Source: Ardenticatenaceae bacterium (GTDB taxonomy: Bacteria; Chloroflexota; Anaerolineae; Promineifilales; Promineifilaceae). From it: a stretch of 39,992 nt of DNA. The notes under the pieces are model-generated. The model did no database searches, was not told the origin of the DNA, and saw only the letters and a list, made by a program, of their open reading frames with translations. This document shows, in pieces, positions 31,878-39,992 of the stretch. Within the stretch, counting starts at the first letter, position 1; the number at the start of each line of letters is the position of its first letter. The stretch is taken from positions 1-39,992 of the forward strand of contig JACKBT010000041.1 in the NCBI GenBank assembly GCA_020634415.1, given 5' to 3'. Made by a program: the position numbers and the translations under genes.

Positions 31878-34352
31878 ATGAAACGATTGGTGAAGATTAT
31901 TGCGGTTGTTTTGGTTGGTTTAACGGCCGTTGCCTATTGGTTGTTGGCCGATTTACCAGCGGTGGCAGGGTTGGATGCGGTGGCTGATATTCGGCCCAGT
32001 GTGCGCATTGTGGATAGGTATGGACGGCCGTTATATGACCTGATTGATGGGGAAAACGGCCGTAACACCATCCTGCCTCTGACGGCCATCCCCTTAGCTT
32101 TGCAGCAAGCCACCATCGCCACCGAAGACAAGAGCTTTTACGACAACCCCGGCCTGGATGCCTGGGGTATTTTGCGGGCTTTGTGGCTGAATGTGCGTGG
32201 CGGCGAAATCGTCGCCGGTGGCAGCACCATCACCCAGCAGGTGGTGCGCAATTTGCTGCTGAGTGACGAGGAACGGGGGCAGATTACAGTGCGGCGCAAG
32301 CTGCGTGAGGCGGTGTTGGCCTGGCAAGTGAGCCAGCGTTACGACAAGGAGACGGTGCTGGCCCTCTATCTCAACCAGATGTATTACGGGGGTATGGCCT
32401 ACGGCGTAGAGGCAGCCGCCCAGACCTATTTTGGCAAATCAGCCAGGGATTTGACGCTGGCCGAAAGTGCCTTGATTGCTGGCCTGCCGCAGTCGCCCGC
32501 CCTGTATAACCCGCTCATCTATCCTGAAGCGGCCAAAGAGAGGCAAACGGCCGTTCTCGACCTTCTCCTCAAAGAAACATACATCACCCCAGATGAGCAT
32601 GAACTGGCTGTGCGTGAACCTCTTTTTTATGCGGCTACCCCTTACCCCGTACATGCCCCCCACTTTGTAATGATGGTGCAGTCGGAGCTGGATGGCTTGC
32701 TGACCGCCGAAGCGTTGTATGAGGGTGGTGGTGTGACGGTGCGGACGACGCTGGATTTGGATTGGCAGGAACATGCGGAGAGCATTGTGCGGGAGCAGAT
32801 CGAACGCTTGAACCACCCGTTGGATGGAGGTATCGGCCATTATGCGCATAATGCGGCCCTGGTGGCGATGGATCCCCATTCGGGCGAGGTTATGGCTTTG
32901 GTGGGCAATGTGGACTATTTTGATGAGGCGCATGAAGGAGCCATCAACATGGCTTTGCGTCCGCGCCAGCCGGGGTCGGCTCTCAAGCCCATTGTCTATG
33001 CCGCGGGGATGGATGTGGAACGGGAACGGCCGTTTACCCCCGCCACCGTTTTTTATGATGTGCGCTCAGTCTTCATCACCCATGAAGATGACCCTTACGT
33101 GCCCGTCAACTTTTCCCGCGACGAAAATGGCCCGGTGCTGCTGCGTCAGGCATTAGGCTCATCACTCAATATTCCAGCGGTACAAGCCCTGGATACGATT
33201 GAGGTGGAAACAGCCATGTCCTTGGCGACGGAAATGGGCATTGGTTCTTTAGGTGAGCCAGATGAATATGATTTGTCCTTCGCCCTGGGCGGCGGCCCTG
33301 TGCGCCTGTTTGATCTTGCTCGTGCTTACACGGTTTTTGCCAATGGCGGTTCGCGCATCCAGCCCCTTACCATTTTGGATGTGACAGACGTGGCGGGCAA
33401 TGTGCTGTATGAGGCCACGCCCAGTGCCCCGCAGCAGGTTTTGGATGAGCGTGTAGCCTGGCTCATCAGCGATATACTGAGTGACAATGAGGCGCGGCTG
33501 CTCTCTTTTGGCGAGAACAGCATCTTGCAGTTGGACAGAACGGCCGCTGTTAAAACAGGCACGACCAACGATTTCCACGATAATTGGACAGTAGGTTATA
33601 CGCCTGATTTGGTGGTAGGGGTTTGGGTGGGCAATGCCAATAACCAGCCGATGTTGGGGGTGACGGGCGTAAGTGGGGCGGCTCCTATTTGGCACTATTT
33701 CATGCGCACGGTTTTGAATGGCACGCCCGATAAGCCGTTTCCCCGGCCAGCCGGTCTGGTGCAGACAGAGGTGTGTGATTTGTCGGGGCTGCTACCAACG
33801 GCCGTTTGCCCCTTCCGCCGCCAGGAGTGGTTTATTCAGGGTACAGAACCAACGCAGTATGATGACGTGTATCAGCGGGTGCAGTTAGACAAGGAGACGG
33901 GCTTGCTGTCCACAGAGGCTACGCCTGCGGAGCAGGTGGTGAGTCAGTTGACAGTGTCGCTGCCACCGGTGCTGCAACCCTGGGCCAGAGCGCACGAATT
34001 GATCTTGCTAGAGGATTTGCTGCTCGCCAGTGAACAAAATCGGCCTTACACAACTGCGCCGCTGCGACTCATTTCGCCTGACCCCAACACAACGTATCGC
34101 CTTTCGTCAGCGATTCCGTTGACCTCTCAGAAGCTGCCGATAGAGGCGGTAACGGCAGCGGCAGTAGTGGAGATGACGGTATGGGTGGATGGAACGGCCG
34201 TGGCCACACTCACCGCACCCCTGTTCCAAAGCTGGTGGCCGCTTGAACCGGGTGTCCATCAAATGTGGGTCGAAGCCATTGACAAGAACGGCAGCCACCT
34301 CCACAGCGAACAAGTTGAGTTTGAAGTTTTGGACGTGATAACATCACGGTAA
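31878..34352 (+). CDS. pbpC: Penicillin-binding protein 1C (glycosyltransferase/transpeptidase)
   Basis: 824 residues from ATG 31878 (a GTG lies one codon before). Membrane anchor 6-26. Transglycosylase domain with the catalytic Glu in TIATEDKSFYDNPGLD and GGSTITQQVVRNLL. Transpeptidase domain with SxxK in PGSALKPIVYA, SxN in GSSLNIPA, and KTGT in VKTGTTNDFHDNW. The C-terminal PBP1C-type region (QTEVCDLSGLLPTAVCP and a Big-type terminal domain of about 100 residues) is present. It polymerises and crosslinks peptidoglycan. It is translated 12 bp after the alpha-2-macroglobulin stop, with a weak AGGGCGGTGA ribosome site, so the two are surely one operon. Confidence 0.95.
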   Translation: MKRLVKIIAVVLVGLTAVAYWLLADLPAVAGLDAVADIRPSVRIVDRYGRPLYDLIDGENGRNTILPLTAIPLALQQATIATEDKSFYDNPGLDAWGILRALWLNVRGGEIVAGGSTITQQVVRNLLLSDEERGQITVRRKLREAVLAWQVSQRYDKETVLALYLNQMYYGGMAYGVEAAAQTYFGKSARDLTLAESALIAGLPQSPALYNPLIYPEAAKERQTAVLDLLLKETYITPDEHELAVREPLFYAATPYPVHAPHFVMMVQSELDGLLTAEALYEGGGVTVRTTLDLDWQEHAESIVREQIERLNHPLDGGIGHYAHNAALVAMDPHSGEVMALVGNVDYFDEAHEGAINMALRPRQPGSALKPIVYAAGMDVERERPFTPATVFYDVRSVFITHEDDPYVPVNFSRDENGPVLLRQALGSSLNIPAVQALDTIEVETAMSLATEMGIGSLGEPDEYDLSFALGGGPVRLFDLARAYTVFANGGSRIQPLTILDVTDVAGNVLYEATPSAPQQVLDERVAWLISDILSDNEARLLSFGENSILQLDRTAAVKTGTTNDFHDNWTVGYTPDLVVGVWVGNANNQPMLGVTGVSGAAPIWHYFMRTVLNGTPDKPFPRPAGLVQTEVCDLSGLLPTAVCPFRRQEWFIQGTEPTQYDDVYQRVQLDKETGLLSTEATPAEQVVSQLTVSLPPVLQPWARAHELILLEDLLLASEQNRPYTTAPLRLISPDPNTTYRLSSAIPLTSQKLPIEAVTAAAVVEMTVWVDGTAVATLTAPLFQSWWPLEPGVHQMWVEAIDKNGSHLHSEQVEFEVLDVITSR

Positions 34353-34677
34353 AGAGGGGGGAAAAATCTGATAGTCGGCGGCCAACCTCAGCACATTGTG
34401 GAGTCTGTTACCCAGACTCAGCAAAGTGGGTGACGGCAGCTAGCGGGAAAAGTATTTGCCAACCAGCGTCCCTTGCAGGCTTTCGGGTGTGGGCAGTGCT
34501 GTCCGATAATGGGTATTTTTGCATATCCCCCCAAAAAGGTATATTCCAACAATGAACAATCCTAATAGGGTAGCTCATCAGGGAAATTCCAAAGTCCGGA
34601 GGGAGAAAGATGAAAAGAACCTCCAATCAGTTATTTCTTGTAGGTACCAACCAAAAAGAAAAGAGAAGGAGGTTCAG
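34353..34677. promoter_or_regulatory. Leader of ISAs1-type gene with ribosome-site hairpin
   Basis: No gene in 325 bases. The notable structure is GAACCTCC (34617-34624) that can pair with GGAGGTTC (34668-34675). The second arm contains the GGAGG ribosome site of the transposase ATG at 34678, so in a long transcript from outside the element the site would be buried. Many insertion sequences limit transposition in this way. The exact left end of the element was not found; it is probably around 34.52 kb. Confidence 0.55.
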
Positions 34678-35154
34678 ATGCAACCAATTATCTTAGAAGA
34701 CATGGCTACAGAAGGGATTGTATTCGATGTGAGGGCGCTTACCCAATACTTAAAGCAGATAACGGATATGCGCCAAGCTCGGGGACAACGATATGGTCTG
34801 GAATTTATACTGGTATTGAGAATATTGGCGAAGTTGGCTGGGCAAAACAAACCGAAAGGGATTGCCGACTGGATACAACTGCGGCGGCAGCAGGTGGTGC
34901 GAGCGTTCCAACGAAAACGAGGCAGCGTGCCTTCGTACAATACGATTCGACGGACCCTGGAGGGCATAGAAGATGGGGTAGAGCTGCGAAGCTATCTCAA
35001 TCGCTTCATCCATGAGAGCTATGCTGGGCTGGTGACGATATTGGTCAGCCTGGATGGCAAGACGATGCGGGGTACGATTGGGCGCGGTCAAACACAGGGT
35101 GTCCACTTGCTGGCCGCTTATCTGCCAGCAGAAGGGGTGGTGTCCTCTATATGA
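34678..35154 (+). pseudogene. ISAs1-type transposase, truncated N-terminal part
   Basis: About 155 residues from the ATG at 34678 with a strong GGAGG. The N-terminal domain (YGLEFILVLRILAKLAGQNKPKGIADWIQLR) and RGSVPSYNTIRRTLE lead to the first catalytic block LVSLDGKTMRGTIG and HLLAAYLPAEGV, which fit ISAs1-type transposases. Shortly after, near 35142, the sequence switches to a Tn3-family transposase fragment on the other strand and the frame stops. Two-thirds of the protein, with later catalytic residues, are missing. It is a different copy from the one at 13-15 kb. Confidence 0.82.
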
Positions 35155-35702
35155 ATAAGGGTGCCCAGTCTGGTTTTTACCAATTCGGGCAACTGGCTGG
35201 CGGTTTCTGCGAAGAACTGCTGGTCGTAGCGATGTCGGGCAGAAGCTACAAGCCGCTCCATTCGTCCCTCTGTCGGTGGCTCGATATGAAGCTGCCGTAA
35301 TCGGGCATAGGCCAGTTGTGCCAGATGGTTGTGCCGATGTTCATCAGGCAGTGCTTCGGCAATTAGCCAGTCGCGCAATTCATCCTGATCGGCAACGCTG
35401 TTTGCTCGAAAGCCATACATCTCTCGGATAGCACGTTTGTAATCACGGGCTATTCGCCCATCCCATTTGTATTGTTTGACAGCAGTGGGGTCAATCTCTA
35501 GTTGCTGGGCGATGAAGTCTAGAACAGTAGTGGGTACATCCCATAATTCCTCTAGAAACCGTCCTTCTTGCTGGAAATATTTCAGCATCACCGCCTGAGC
35601 CAGACGGTTGTACACCTTTGCTTTTGCATCCAGCCATTCAATTTCAGGTGGCAGCAGGGTGAACTGCGCCTCTAACTCATCTATATTCCATTGTGTTTTC
35701 AT
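35118..35702 (-). pseudogene. Tn3-family transposase, N-terminal fragment
   Basis: About 185 residues read on the minus strand from the ATG at 35702: ELEAQFTLLPPEIEWLDAKAKVYNRLAQAVMLKYFQQEGRF, then VLDFIAQQLEIDPTAVKQYKWDGRIARDYKRAIREMYGFR and a further helical region. This is the DUF4158-like N-terminal domain of Tn3-type TnpA. It stops where the ISAs1-type sequence begins, near 35142, so about 800 residues are missing. The C-terminal type of fragment at the start of the window is on the opposite strand; whether the two come from one ancestor cannot be told. Confidence 0.8.
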
Positions 35703-35703
35703 T

Positions 35704-35750
35704 GAACTTACTTCTTTTGTGGGGATTATGATTTCCCCGGAAGTAAGTTC
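35704..35750. repeat. Long inverted repeat before the Tn3 fragment
   Basis: GAACTTACTTC (35704-35714) and GAAGTAAGTTC (35740-35750) are perfect 11-bp arms. Inside them GGGGA and TCCCC pair again. It starts two bases from the start codon of the Tn3-type fragment. It may be a regulatory or end structure of the transposon. The remaining bases to 35985 show no gene I can support. Confidence 0.6.
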
Positions 35751-35985
35751 GATTTATAGGATTTGACAAGTTAGCAAACGGGATGGCAAGAGGTCATTCA
35801 CACTCCATCGCCACGTATGACACGTTTGTTAAACAACCCCGATTTTAGCCTGATTTTCAGTCAATAAGTGGCACTTCCTGACAGCTTCGCTCGTTTTAGG
35901 CCAACTCCTGGTTTGAATGGTTTACTTGGGAAATCCCCAGATTCGTGAGATGAGTATAGGGTTTGTCCTTCCTATCACAAGTCAA

Positions 35986-36305
35986 CTACCAAAATGTGGC
36001 GGCTGGTGACAGCAATACTCCATGCTGCGCCGCCAATGAGTGCGCCGCTTCGGTGAACGCCTGCCGCGCGAACAGAGCATAATGCACCGTCCAGCCATCA
36101 CCTCCGTCCGGCAAATCAGCCAACACTTTGGGCGTCTTGACCTCCAGCAACTCCGCCAGCACGCTCCGGCTTACCGGCGCATCGCCCCATTTGCACTCCC
36201 CCAACAAAAGCTGCCGCTCCCGCCAGTTGATCGCCGCCACGTCCACCTGCACCGTCTTCGACCAATGCGCTCCCATATTGTCGGCGGCGAAGGGCAGCTT
36301 CTTCC
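35986..36305 (-). pseudogene. DUF234-type ATPase C-terminal fragment
   Basis: About 105 residues, minus strand: FAADNMGAHWSKTVQVDVAAINWRERQLLLGECKWG and VLAELLEVKTPKVLADLP ... WTVHYALFARQAFT. This is the nuclease-like C-terminal part (DUF234, with the D...E.K core) of AAA ATPases common in archaea and some bacteria. The ATPase part is gone: sequence before 36305 is the AbiEi-like gene in another frame. Probably a remnant left by deletion. Confidence 0.72.
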
Positions 36306-36913
36306 ACTACTTTTAAGATATGAGACAAGGCTCGTTTAAGCTTGGGCTTATTAGTGCGATCAACGTAGGCTGTTAGCCGCTTAATATTTAGTTGATCCAG
36401 GTTTTGCAATCTTAACGCACAAATGTATCCTTCATTATCCGCGTTGGGGGTCAGGTAAATTAAATCAAGCAGTGCTTTTTCTGGAGTCACCACATAAGCC
36501 CACTGTGTTTGGGTCACCTGACAATACTCAAAGCCAAAAAACAATGCTGACTGAATATGCTGGAAAGTGAAACGGCCGTATTCGTTTTGCCAGCTTCCAG
36601 GGCGACCAGTCGTCACGCTCGTAACCACAGCCACATGCTCTGGGATGAGATCATAATGGAACAAGGCTGTATGTAAGCTAATGTATGAACCACGTACCAA
36701 ATGATTAGCAATCAGGTAGCTATGCGGCCGTTCAGATTGGTAAGGCGCAGCCAGTGTGTACAATCCGCGCTGCAACTGAACCACTTTTCCGGTCCGAACC
36801 CAATCTGTCAATTGCCGTTGTACTTGTTGTGGTGTATTTGCTTCTGCATAAAGATGCCCACTTTCAAATAAAGGCAAGGATGCCAATTGAGTAGAGACTT
36901 GTTGAAAATACAT
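36116..36913 (-). CDS. AbiEi-like antitoxin/regulator, 3' end replaced
   Basis: From the ATG at 36913 the first 200 residues read as an AbiEi-type winged-helix antitoxin: LPLFESGHLYAEANTPQQVQRQLTDWVRTGKVVQLQRGLYTL, YLIANHLVRGSYISLHTALFHYDLIPE, VTSVTTGRPG and VVTPEKALLDLIYL. After VVEEA (about 36305) the frame enters a DUF234 remnant in a wrong reading frame and continues with low-complexity Gly/Ala/Arg residues to 36116. No AbiEii-type nucleotidyltransferase toxin gene is found next to it. The protein may still fold, as the lost part would be C-terminal. The start is uncertain because no ribosome site is seen. Confidence 0.7.
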   Translation of the reverse strand: MYFQQVSTQLASLPLFESGHLYAEANTPQQVQRQLTDWVRTGKVVQLQRGLYTLAAPYQSERPHSYLIANHLVRGSYISLHTALFHYDLIPEHVAVVTSVTTGRPGSWQNEYGRFTFQHIQSALFFGFEYCQVTQTQWAYVVTPEKALLDLIYLTPNADNEGYICALRLQNLDQLNIKRLTAYVDRTNKPKLKRALSHILKVVEEAALRRRQYGSALVEDGAGGRGGDQLAGAAAFVGGVQMGRCAGKPERAGGVAGGQDAQSVG

Positions 36914-36919
36914 AATCGC

Positions 36920-36948
36920 ATTGTAGCGAATAACGTCAATTAGTGTAA
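36920..36948 (-). promoter_or_regulatory. Candidate promoter of the AbiEi-like gene (leaderless)
   Basis: On the minus strand TTACAC (36943-36948), a 17-base spacer and TACAAT (36920-36925) precede the ATG at 36913 by only 6 bases. That would give a transcript starting at the ATG, and explains the missing ribosome site. Confidence 0.4.
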
Positions 36949-37251
36949 TAGAATTGCCCTGCACGCCTTCCTGATCAAATAGAGGCGAGCAACTTGTGGA
37001 TCAGCAAATAGTTTGATTCGCTTTGCGCGACCCATACTAAACACCTGTGCCCAGATGCATCTCCAAACCCGTCGCTCCCGCACTTCATCAACTGACGCAC
37101 ATTAAAATCAACAATGTCATGCAGAGTAAATGTAAAGAAAAGGAACCGAACGTGAACAAGCTATTTACAATAATTCGCCATGGATGCAATGAATCGCCCC
37201 AACAGGTAATTAATTTTTCGCCCCTACGTTCCTTTTCATTATAATGTACCC

Positions 37252-39992
37252 ATGCCTACCAGCTTGTTACAAACAAAACTGTATGCGCCAAGAGCACGGC
37301 CGTTGCTCGTCCCTCGCCCCCGCCTCATTGAAAAACTAAACCAGGGACTCCATCACAAGTTGACGCTCATCTCTGCGCCTGCCGGTTTTGGCAAGACCAC
37401 GCTTGTTAGTGAATGGATAGCCGCAGAGGCATGGCCGACCGCCTGGCTGTCGCTTGATGAAAGTGATACCGACCCTGTTCGTTTTCTTACCTATTTCGTA
37501 GCCGCCTTGCAGCGCATTGCTCCGGAAGTTGGCCCAACGATTTTAGCTGGATTGCAATCGCCACAGCCCCCACCCGTTGCCTCTATTCTGACAAATCTAC
37601 TCAACGAAGTCGCGGCCATGCCGCAGGATATCCTGTTCGTTCTGGACGATTATCATCGGGTAGAAGCCAAAGCGGTGGATGAAGCTTTGACCTTCCTGCT
37701 GGAGCATTTGCCACCCACATTGCACCTCGTCATCACGACCCGTGAAGATCCGCAGTTGCAGCTGCCCCGCCTGCGGGCACGGGGATTGTTGACCGAGCTC
37801 CGTGCCGCCGACCTGCGCTTCACTGAGGCCGAAGCGGCCGTTTTCCTAAACGAGGCGATGAGCCTGAATCTTTCGCCTGCGGATGTGGCGTCGCTGGAAG
37901 CCCGCACCGAAGGCTGGATTGCCGGTCTCCAACTGGCAGCCCTGGCTTTACAGGGGCATGCTGCACAACCTGGACCCGAGGAACAATCCCAATTTATTCA
38001 AGCAATGGCCGGTGACAACCGGTACATTTTGGATTATCTGGTGACGGAAGTGTTACAGCATCAGCCGAACCCAATACGCCGCTTTTTGCTAGAGACGTCC
38101 ATTCTCAATCGATTGAGCGGGCCGCTGTGCGAGGCGGTGACGGGACAGGCAAACGGCAGCCACATATTGGAAACGCTGGAACGAACCAACCTGTTTGTCA
38201 TCTCCCTGGACGATAAACGCCGCTGGTATCGCTATCATCATCTTTTCGCCGACGTGCTGCAAGCGCACCTGAAGCGCGAGCAGCCGGATGCGGTACCCGA
38301 CCTGCACCGGCGCGCCAGCCTCTGGTATGAACAAAACAATGCCCCGACCGATGCCATCCGCCACGCCCTGCTGGCTCAAGATTTCCCCCGCGCAGCGGCG
38401 CTCATAGAAATGGAATGGCCGGCTTTGTTTAACGGGCACCGGCCCGGAACCTGGCGCGGCTGGGTGCTCGCGCTGCCAGCGGCCCTGGTGCGCACCCGGC
38501 CCGTACTGAATCTGGGCTGCGCCTGGACCTGGCTAGATGATGGTGAGCTGGAGAAAGCCGATGCCTGTTTGCGTAGCGCTGAGCAGGCATTGGCAGCTGT
38601 AGCTGAAGCGCCTTCCGAACAAGAAGAAATCAACTTTGTAAATGAAACTGCCTATCAGATGCTGCCAGCCTCAATCGCCTCTGCCCGCGCCTATCTGGCC
38701 CAGGGCCAGGGTGACAGCCGCGCCGCTATCCAAAACGCCAGACGTGCGCTGCACCTGTACCCGGCAGCAGAGCATTACTTTCGGGGTCTTGCCGCCATGT
38801 TTTTGGGTCTGGCGTATTGGGCAGAGGGTAGACTCGCGGCCGCAGGTGACGCTATCGCCGACAGCCTGGCCAATATGCAGTTGGTCCGCGGCGGTTCCTT
38901 CCAGATTATGGGGACAGCGATGGCGATGCTGGCCGATTTGATGGCAGAGCAAGGCCATCTCCACGAGGCGGCACATCTGTATACTCAATCAGTGCAGGCT
39001 GCGGCGGAGCAGGGCGAGTTGGTTTTGCAGGAGATGGCTGATCAGCACATCGGTCTGAGCACACTGCACCTGGAGTGGAACAATCTGGAGAAAGCTACGC
39101 AATTTCTGCAAAAAGGGCAGGAAGATTTGGGGCAACAATCGATCCTACCTGGCTGCGTCTCGCGCTGGCATGCAGCGATGGCCCAGCTGCTGCTGGTTGA
39201 GGGCCGCGTGGGTGACGCGGCCGAGCATGCGCACCAGGCAATGCGATTATATAAACGAGACCCCATTCCCGATGTGCAACCCGTCCGCGCATTGCAGGCA
39301 CGGATATGGTTAGCGCAGGGCAAATTAACGGAAGCACTGGCTTGGGTACAAAAAGAGGGGTTGGCAGTGGATGAAGATCTCAGGTATCTGCGTGAGTATC
39401 ATCATCTGACGCTGGCGCGTATTCTCATTGCCCAATACCGGCAAGACCAGGCAGAAACGGCCGTTAGGCAGGCAGCGGGATTGCTGGAGCGTCTTCGGCA
39501 GGCGGCTGAAGCTGGGGGCAGAGGGCGCAGCCTGATCGAAATTCTGGTGCTGCAGGCGTTGGCCTACCAGGCACAGGGGGAGATGGAAACGGCCGTTGCC
39601 GCCATGCAACGCGCCCTATCTCTGGCTGAACCGGAAGGATACGTCCGGCTATTCGTCAATGAAGGGCAGCCCATGCGGGAATTACTGGCGGCCTGTTTAA
39701 CGCAGGGCGCTGCCCCTGAATATGTTACCCGCCTGATGCAGGCCATAGACCCAGGCCCAGATGAGATATCTACACCGCCCGATCCCAATCAATTGTTAAT
39801 TGAACCATTAAGTGACCGCGAGCTTGAGGTGCTGGCTTTAATCGGCAATGGCTTGACGAATCAGGCCATTGCCGATGAGTTGGTGATTGCTCTTAGCACC
39901 GTCAAAAAGCATGTCAATAATATCTTTGGTAAATTGGGCGTTTCCAGTCGCACCCAGGCTGTCAACCGTGCTCAAGAGTTGGCAATTCTGTA
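37252..39992 (+). CDS. MalT-like LuxR-family ATPase regulator
   Basis: 913 residues, open from ATG 37252 to the end of the window; the last two bases, TA, are probably the first two of the stop codon. N-terminal STAND-type ATPase: Walker A APAGFGKTT (42-50), Walker B ILFVLDDYHR (about 127-136), then a winged-helix region. The middle is a TPR-like superhelix, including QAWLAQGKLTEAL-type pairs. The C-terminus is a LuxR helix-turn-helix LSDRELEVLALIGNGLTNQAIADELVIALSTVKKHVNNIFGKLGVSSR. Members of this class sense small molecules and activate transcription after binding ATP. The ligand and targets are unknown. It is apparently transcribed on its own; GTA-rich DNA before the ATG shows no strong ribosome site. 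Confidence 0.93.
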   Translation, partial: MPTSLLQTKLYAPRARPLLVPRPRLIEKLNQGLHHKLTLISAPAGFGKTTLVSEWIAAEAWPTAWLSLDESDTDPVRFLTYFVAALQRIAPEVGPTILAGLQSPQPPPVASILTNLLNEVAAMPQDILFVLDDYHRVEAKAVDEALTFLLEHLPPTLHLVITTREDPQLQLPRLRARGLLTELRAADLRFTEAEAAVFLNEAMSLNLSPADVASLEARTEGWIAGLQLAALALQGHAAQPGPEEQSQFIQAMAGDNRYILDYLVTEVLQHQPNPIRRFLLETSILNRLSGPLCEAVTGQANGSHILETLERTNLFVISLDDKRRWYRYHHLFADVLQAHLKREQPDAVPDLHRRASLWYEQNNAPTDAIRHALLAQDFPRAAALIEMEWPALFNGHRPGTWRGWVLALPAALVRTRPVLNLGCAWTWLDDGELEKADACLRSAEQALAAVAEAPSEQEEINFVNETAYQMLPASIASARAYLAQGQGDSRAAIQNARRALHLYPAAEHYFRGLAAMFLGLAYWAEGRLAAAGDAIADSLANMQLVRGGSFQIMGTAMAMLADLMAEQGHLHEAAHLYTQSVQAAAEQGELVLQEMADQHIGLSTLHLEWNNLEKATQFLQKGQEDLGQQSILPGCVSRWHAAMAQLLLVEGRVGDAAEHAHQAMRLYKRDPIPDVQPVRALQARIWLAQGKLTEALAWVQKEGLAVDEDLRYLREYHHLTLARILIAQYRQDQAETAVRQAAGLLERLRQAAEAGGRGRSLIEILVLQALAYQAQGEMETAVAAMQRALSLAEPEGYVRLFVNEGQPMRELLAACLTQGAAPEYVTRLMQAIDPGPDEISTPPDPNQLLIEPLSDRELEVLALIGNGLTNQAIADELVIALSTVKKHVNNIFGKLGVSSRTQAVNRAQELAIL

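Larger units (their letters stand above)
922..39598. repeat. Dispersed palindrome ACGGCCGT (HIP-like), about 47 copies
   Basis: I counted about 47 copies by eye, often as AACGGCCGTT or AAACGGCCGTTTC. Examples are 922-931, 7981-7990, 21360, 24376, 26255, 29991, 32041, 39588. They fall in several reading frames of genes, giving T-A-V, N-G-R or R-P, and in some intergenic gaps. They cluster in 16.9-34.4 kb (about 35 copies) and are sparse in the rSAM operon (8 copies). None are in 13.1-15.3 kb or 34.4-36.5 kb. This resembles highly iterated palindromes of cyanobacteria, but the core differs. Confidence 0.92.

Noticed and set aside
36966..37250. Possible genes between AbiEi and LuxR
   Set aside because: Short frames on both strands, including 37047-37244, have no ribosome site or motifs; I see only about 285 bases of uncharacterised sequence.

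Overview
The window looks like a chromosomal segment of a Chloroflexota (Chloroflexi)-type bacterium. This is an inference from gene content: WD40-rich lipoproteins, MalT-like LuxR regulators, an alpha-2-macroglobulin/PbpC pair, and molybdenum hydroxylases. The lineage has a striking habit: the palindrome ACGGCCGT occurs about 47 times by eye count, against fewer than one expected by chance in 40 kb. Copies lie mostly inside genes and in several reading frames. They are absent from the insertion sequences, which makes the motif a useful marker of resident versus incoming DNA.

Region 1 (1-12.8 kb) is the highlight. After a broken Tn3-family transposase end come ten co-directional, tightly packed genes. 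Six are radical SAM enzymes, five of them with SPASM-type C-terminal cysteine clusters. Two are small PqqD-like (RRE) peptide-binding proteins, one of them with a long N-terminal extension, and one is a glycosyltransferase-like protein. The remaining two genes (4732-6273 and 8971-10413) encode the likely substrates: Tat-exported lipoproteins with a Thr/Pro linker, a WD40 beta-propeller of 7 or 8 repeats and a Cys-rich C-terminal tail. The two tails share 19 identical residues (TLPCGSPIPAGATCVCNCV), although 15 of the 19 codons differ. My reading is a RiPP-like system in which the tail of a folded propeller is modified in the cytoplasm by several rSAM enzymes and then exported by Tat to the cell surface. 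I cannot name the family.

Region 2 (12.8-15.2 kb) is a nested insertion: an IS607-type element (serine recombinase plus TnpB) sits inside an already decayed ISAs1-type transposase. Joining the flanks restores the transposase reading frame at KGIPSHDT.

Region 3 (15.3-20.5 kb) holds a TetR regulator with matching operator-like sites, a short-chain dehydrogenase, a fused 2Fe-2S/molybdopterin hydroxylase subunit and its FAD/4Fe-4S subunit. Region 4 (20.5-25.7 kb) has a divergent two-component system. Four ~10.5-bp-phased TTTAA-like repeats lie in front of an electron-transfer operon: c-type haem protein, His/Glu-rich coiled-coil protein, small secreted protein, ApbE flavin transferase and ferric-reductase-like membrane protein. 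Region 5 (25.8-34.4 kb) is a 2012-residue thioester alpha-2-macroglobulin lipoprotein followed by penicillin-binding protein 1C.

Region 6 (34.4-37.2 kb) is a graveyard of broken genes: a truncated ISAs1 transposase with a hairpin over its ribosome binding site, the N-terminal part of a Tn3-family transposase, a DUF234 fragment and an orphan AbiEi-like antitoxin. Region 7 (37.25 kb to the end) is a MalT-like LuxR-family ATPase regulator whose stop codon is cut by the window edge.
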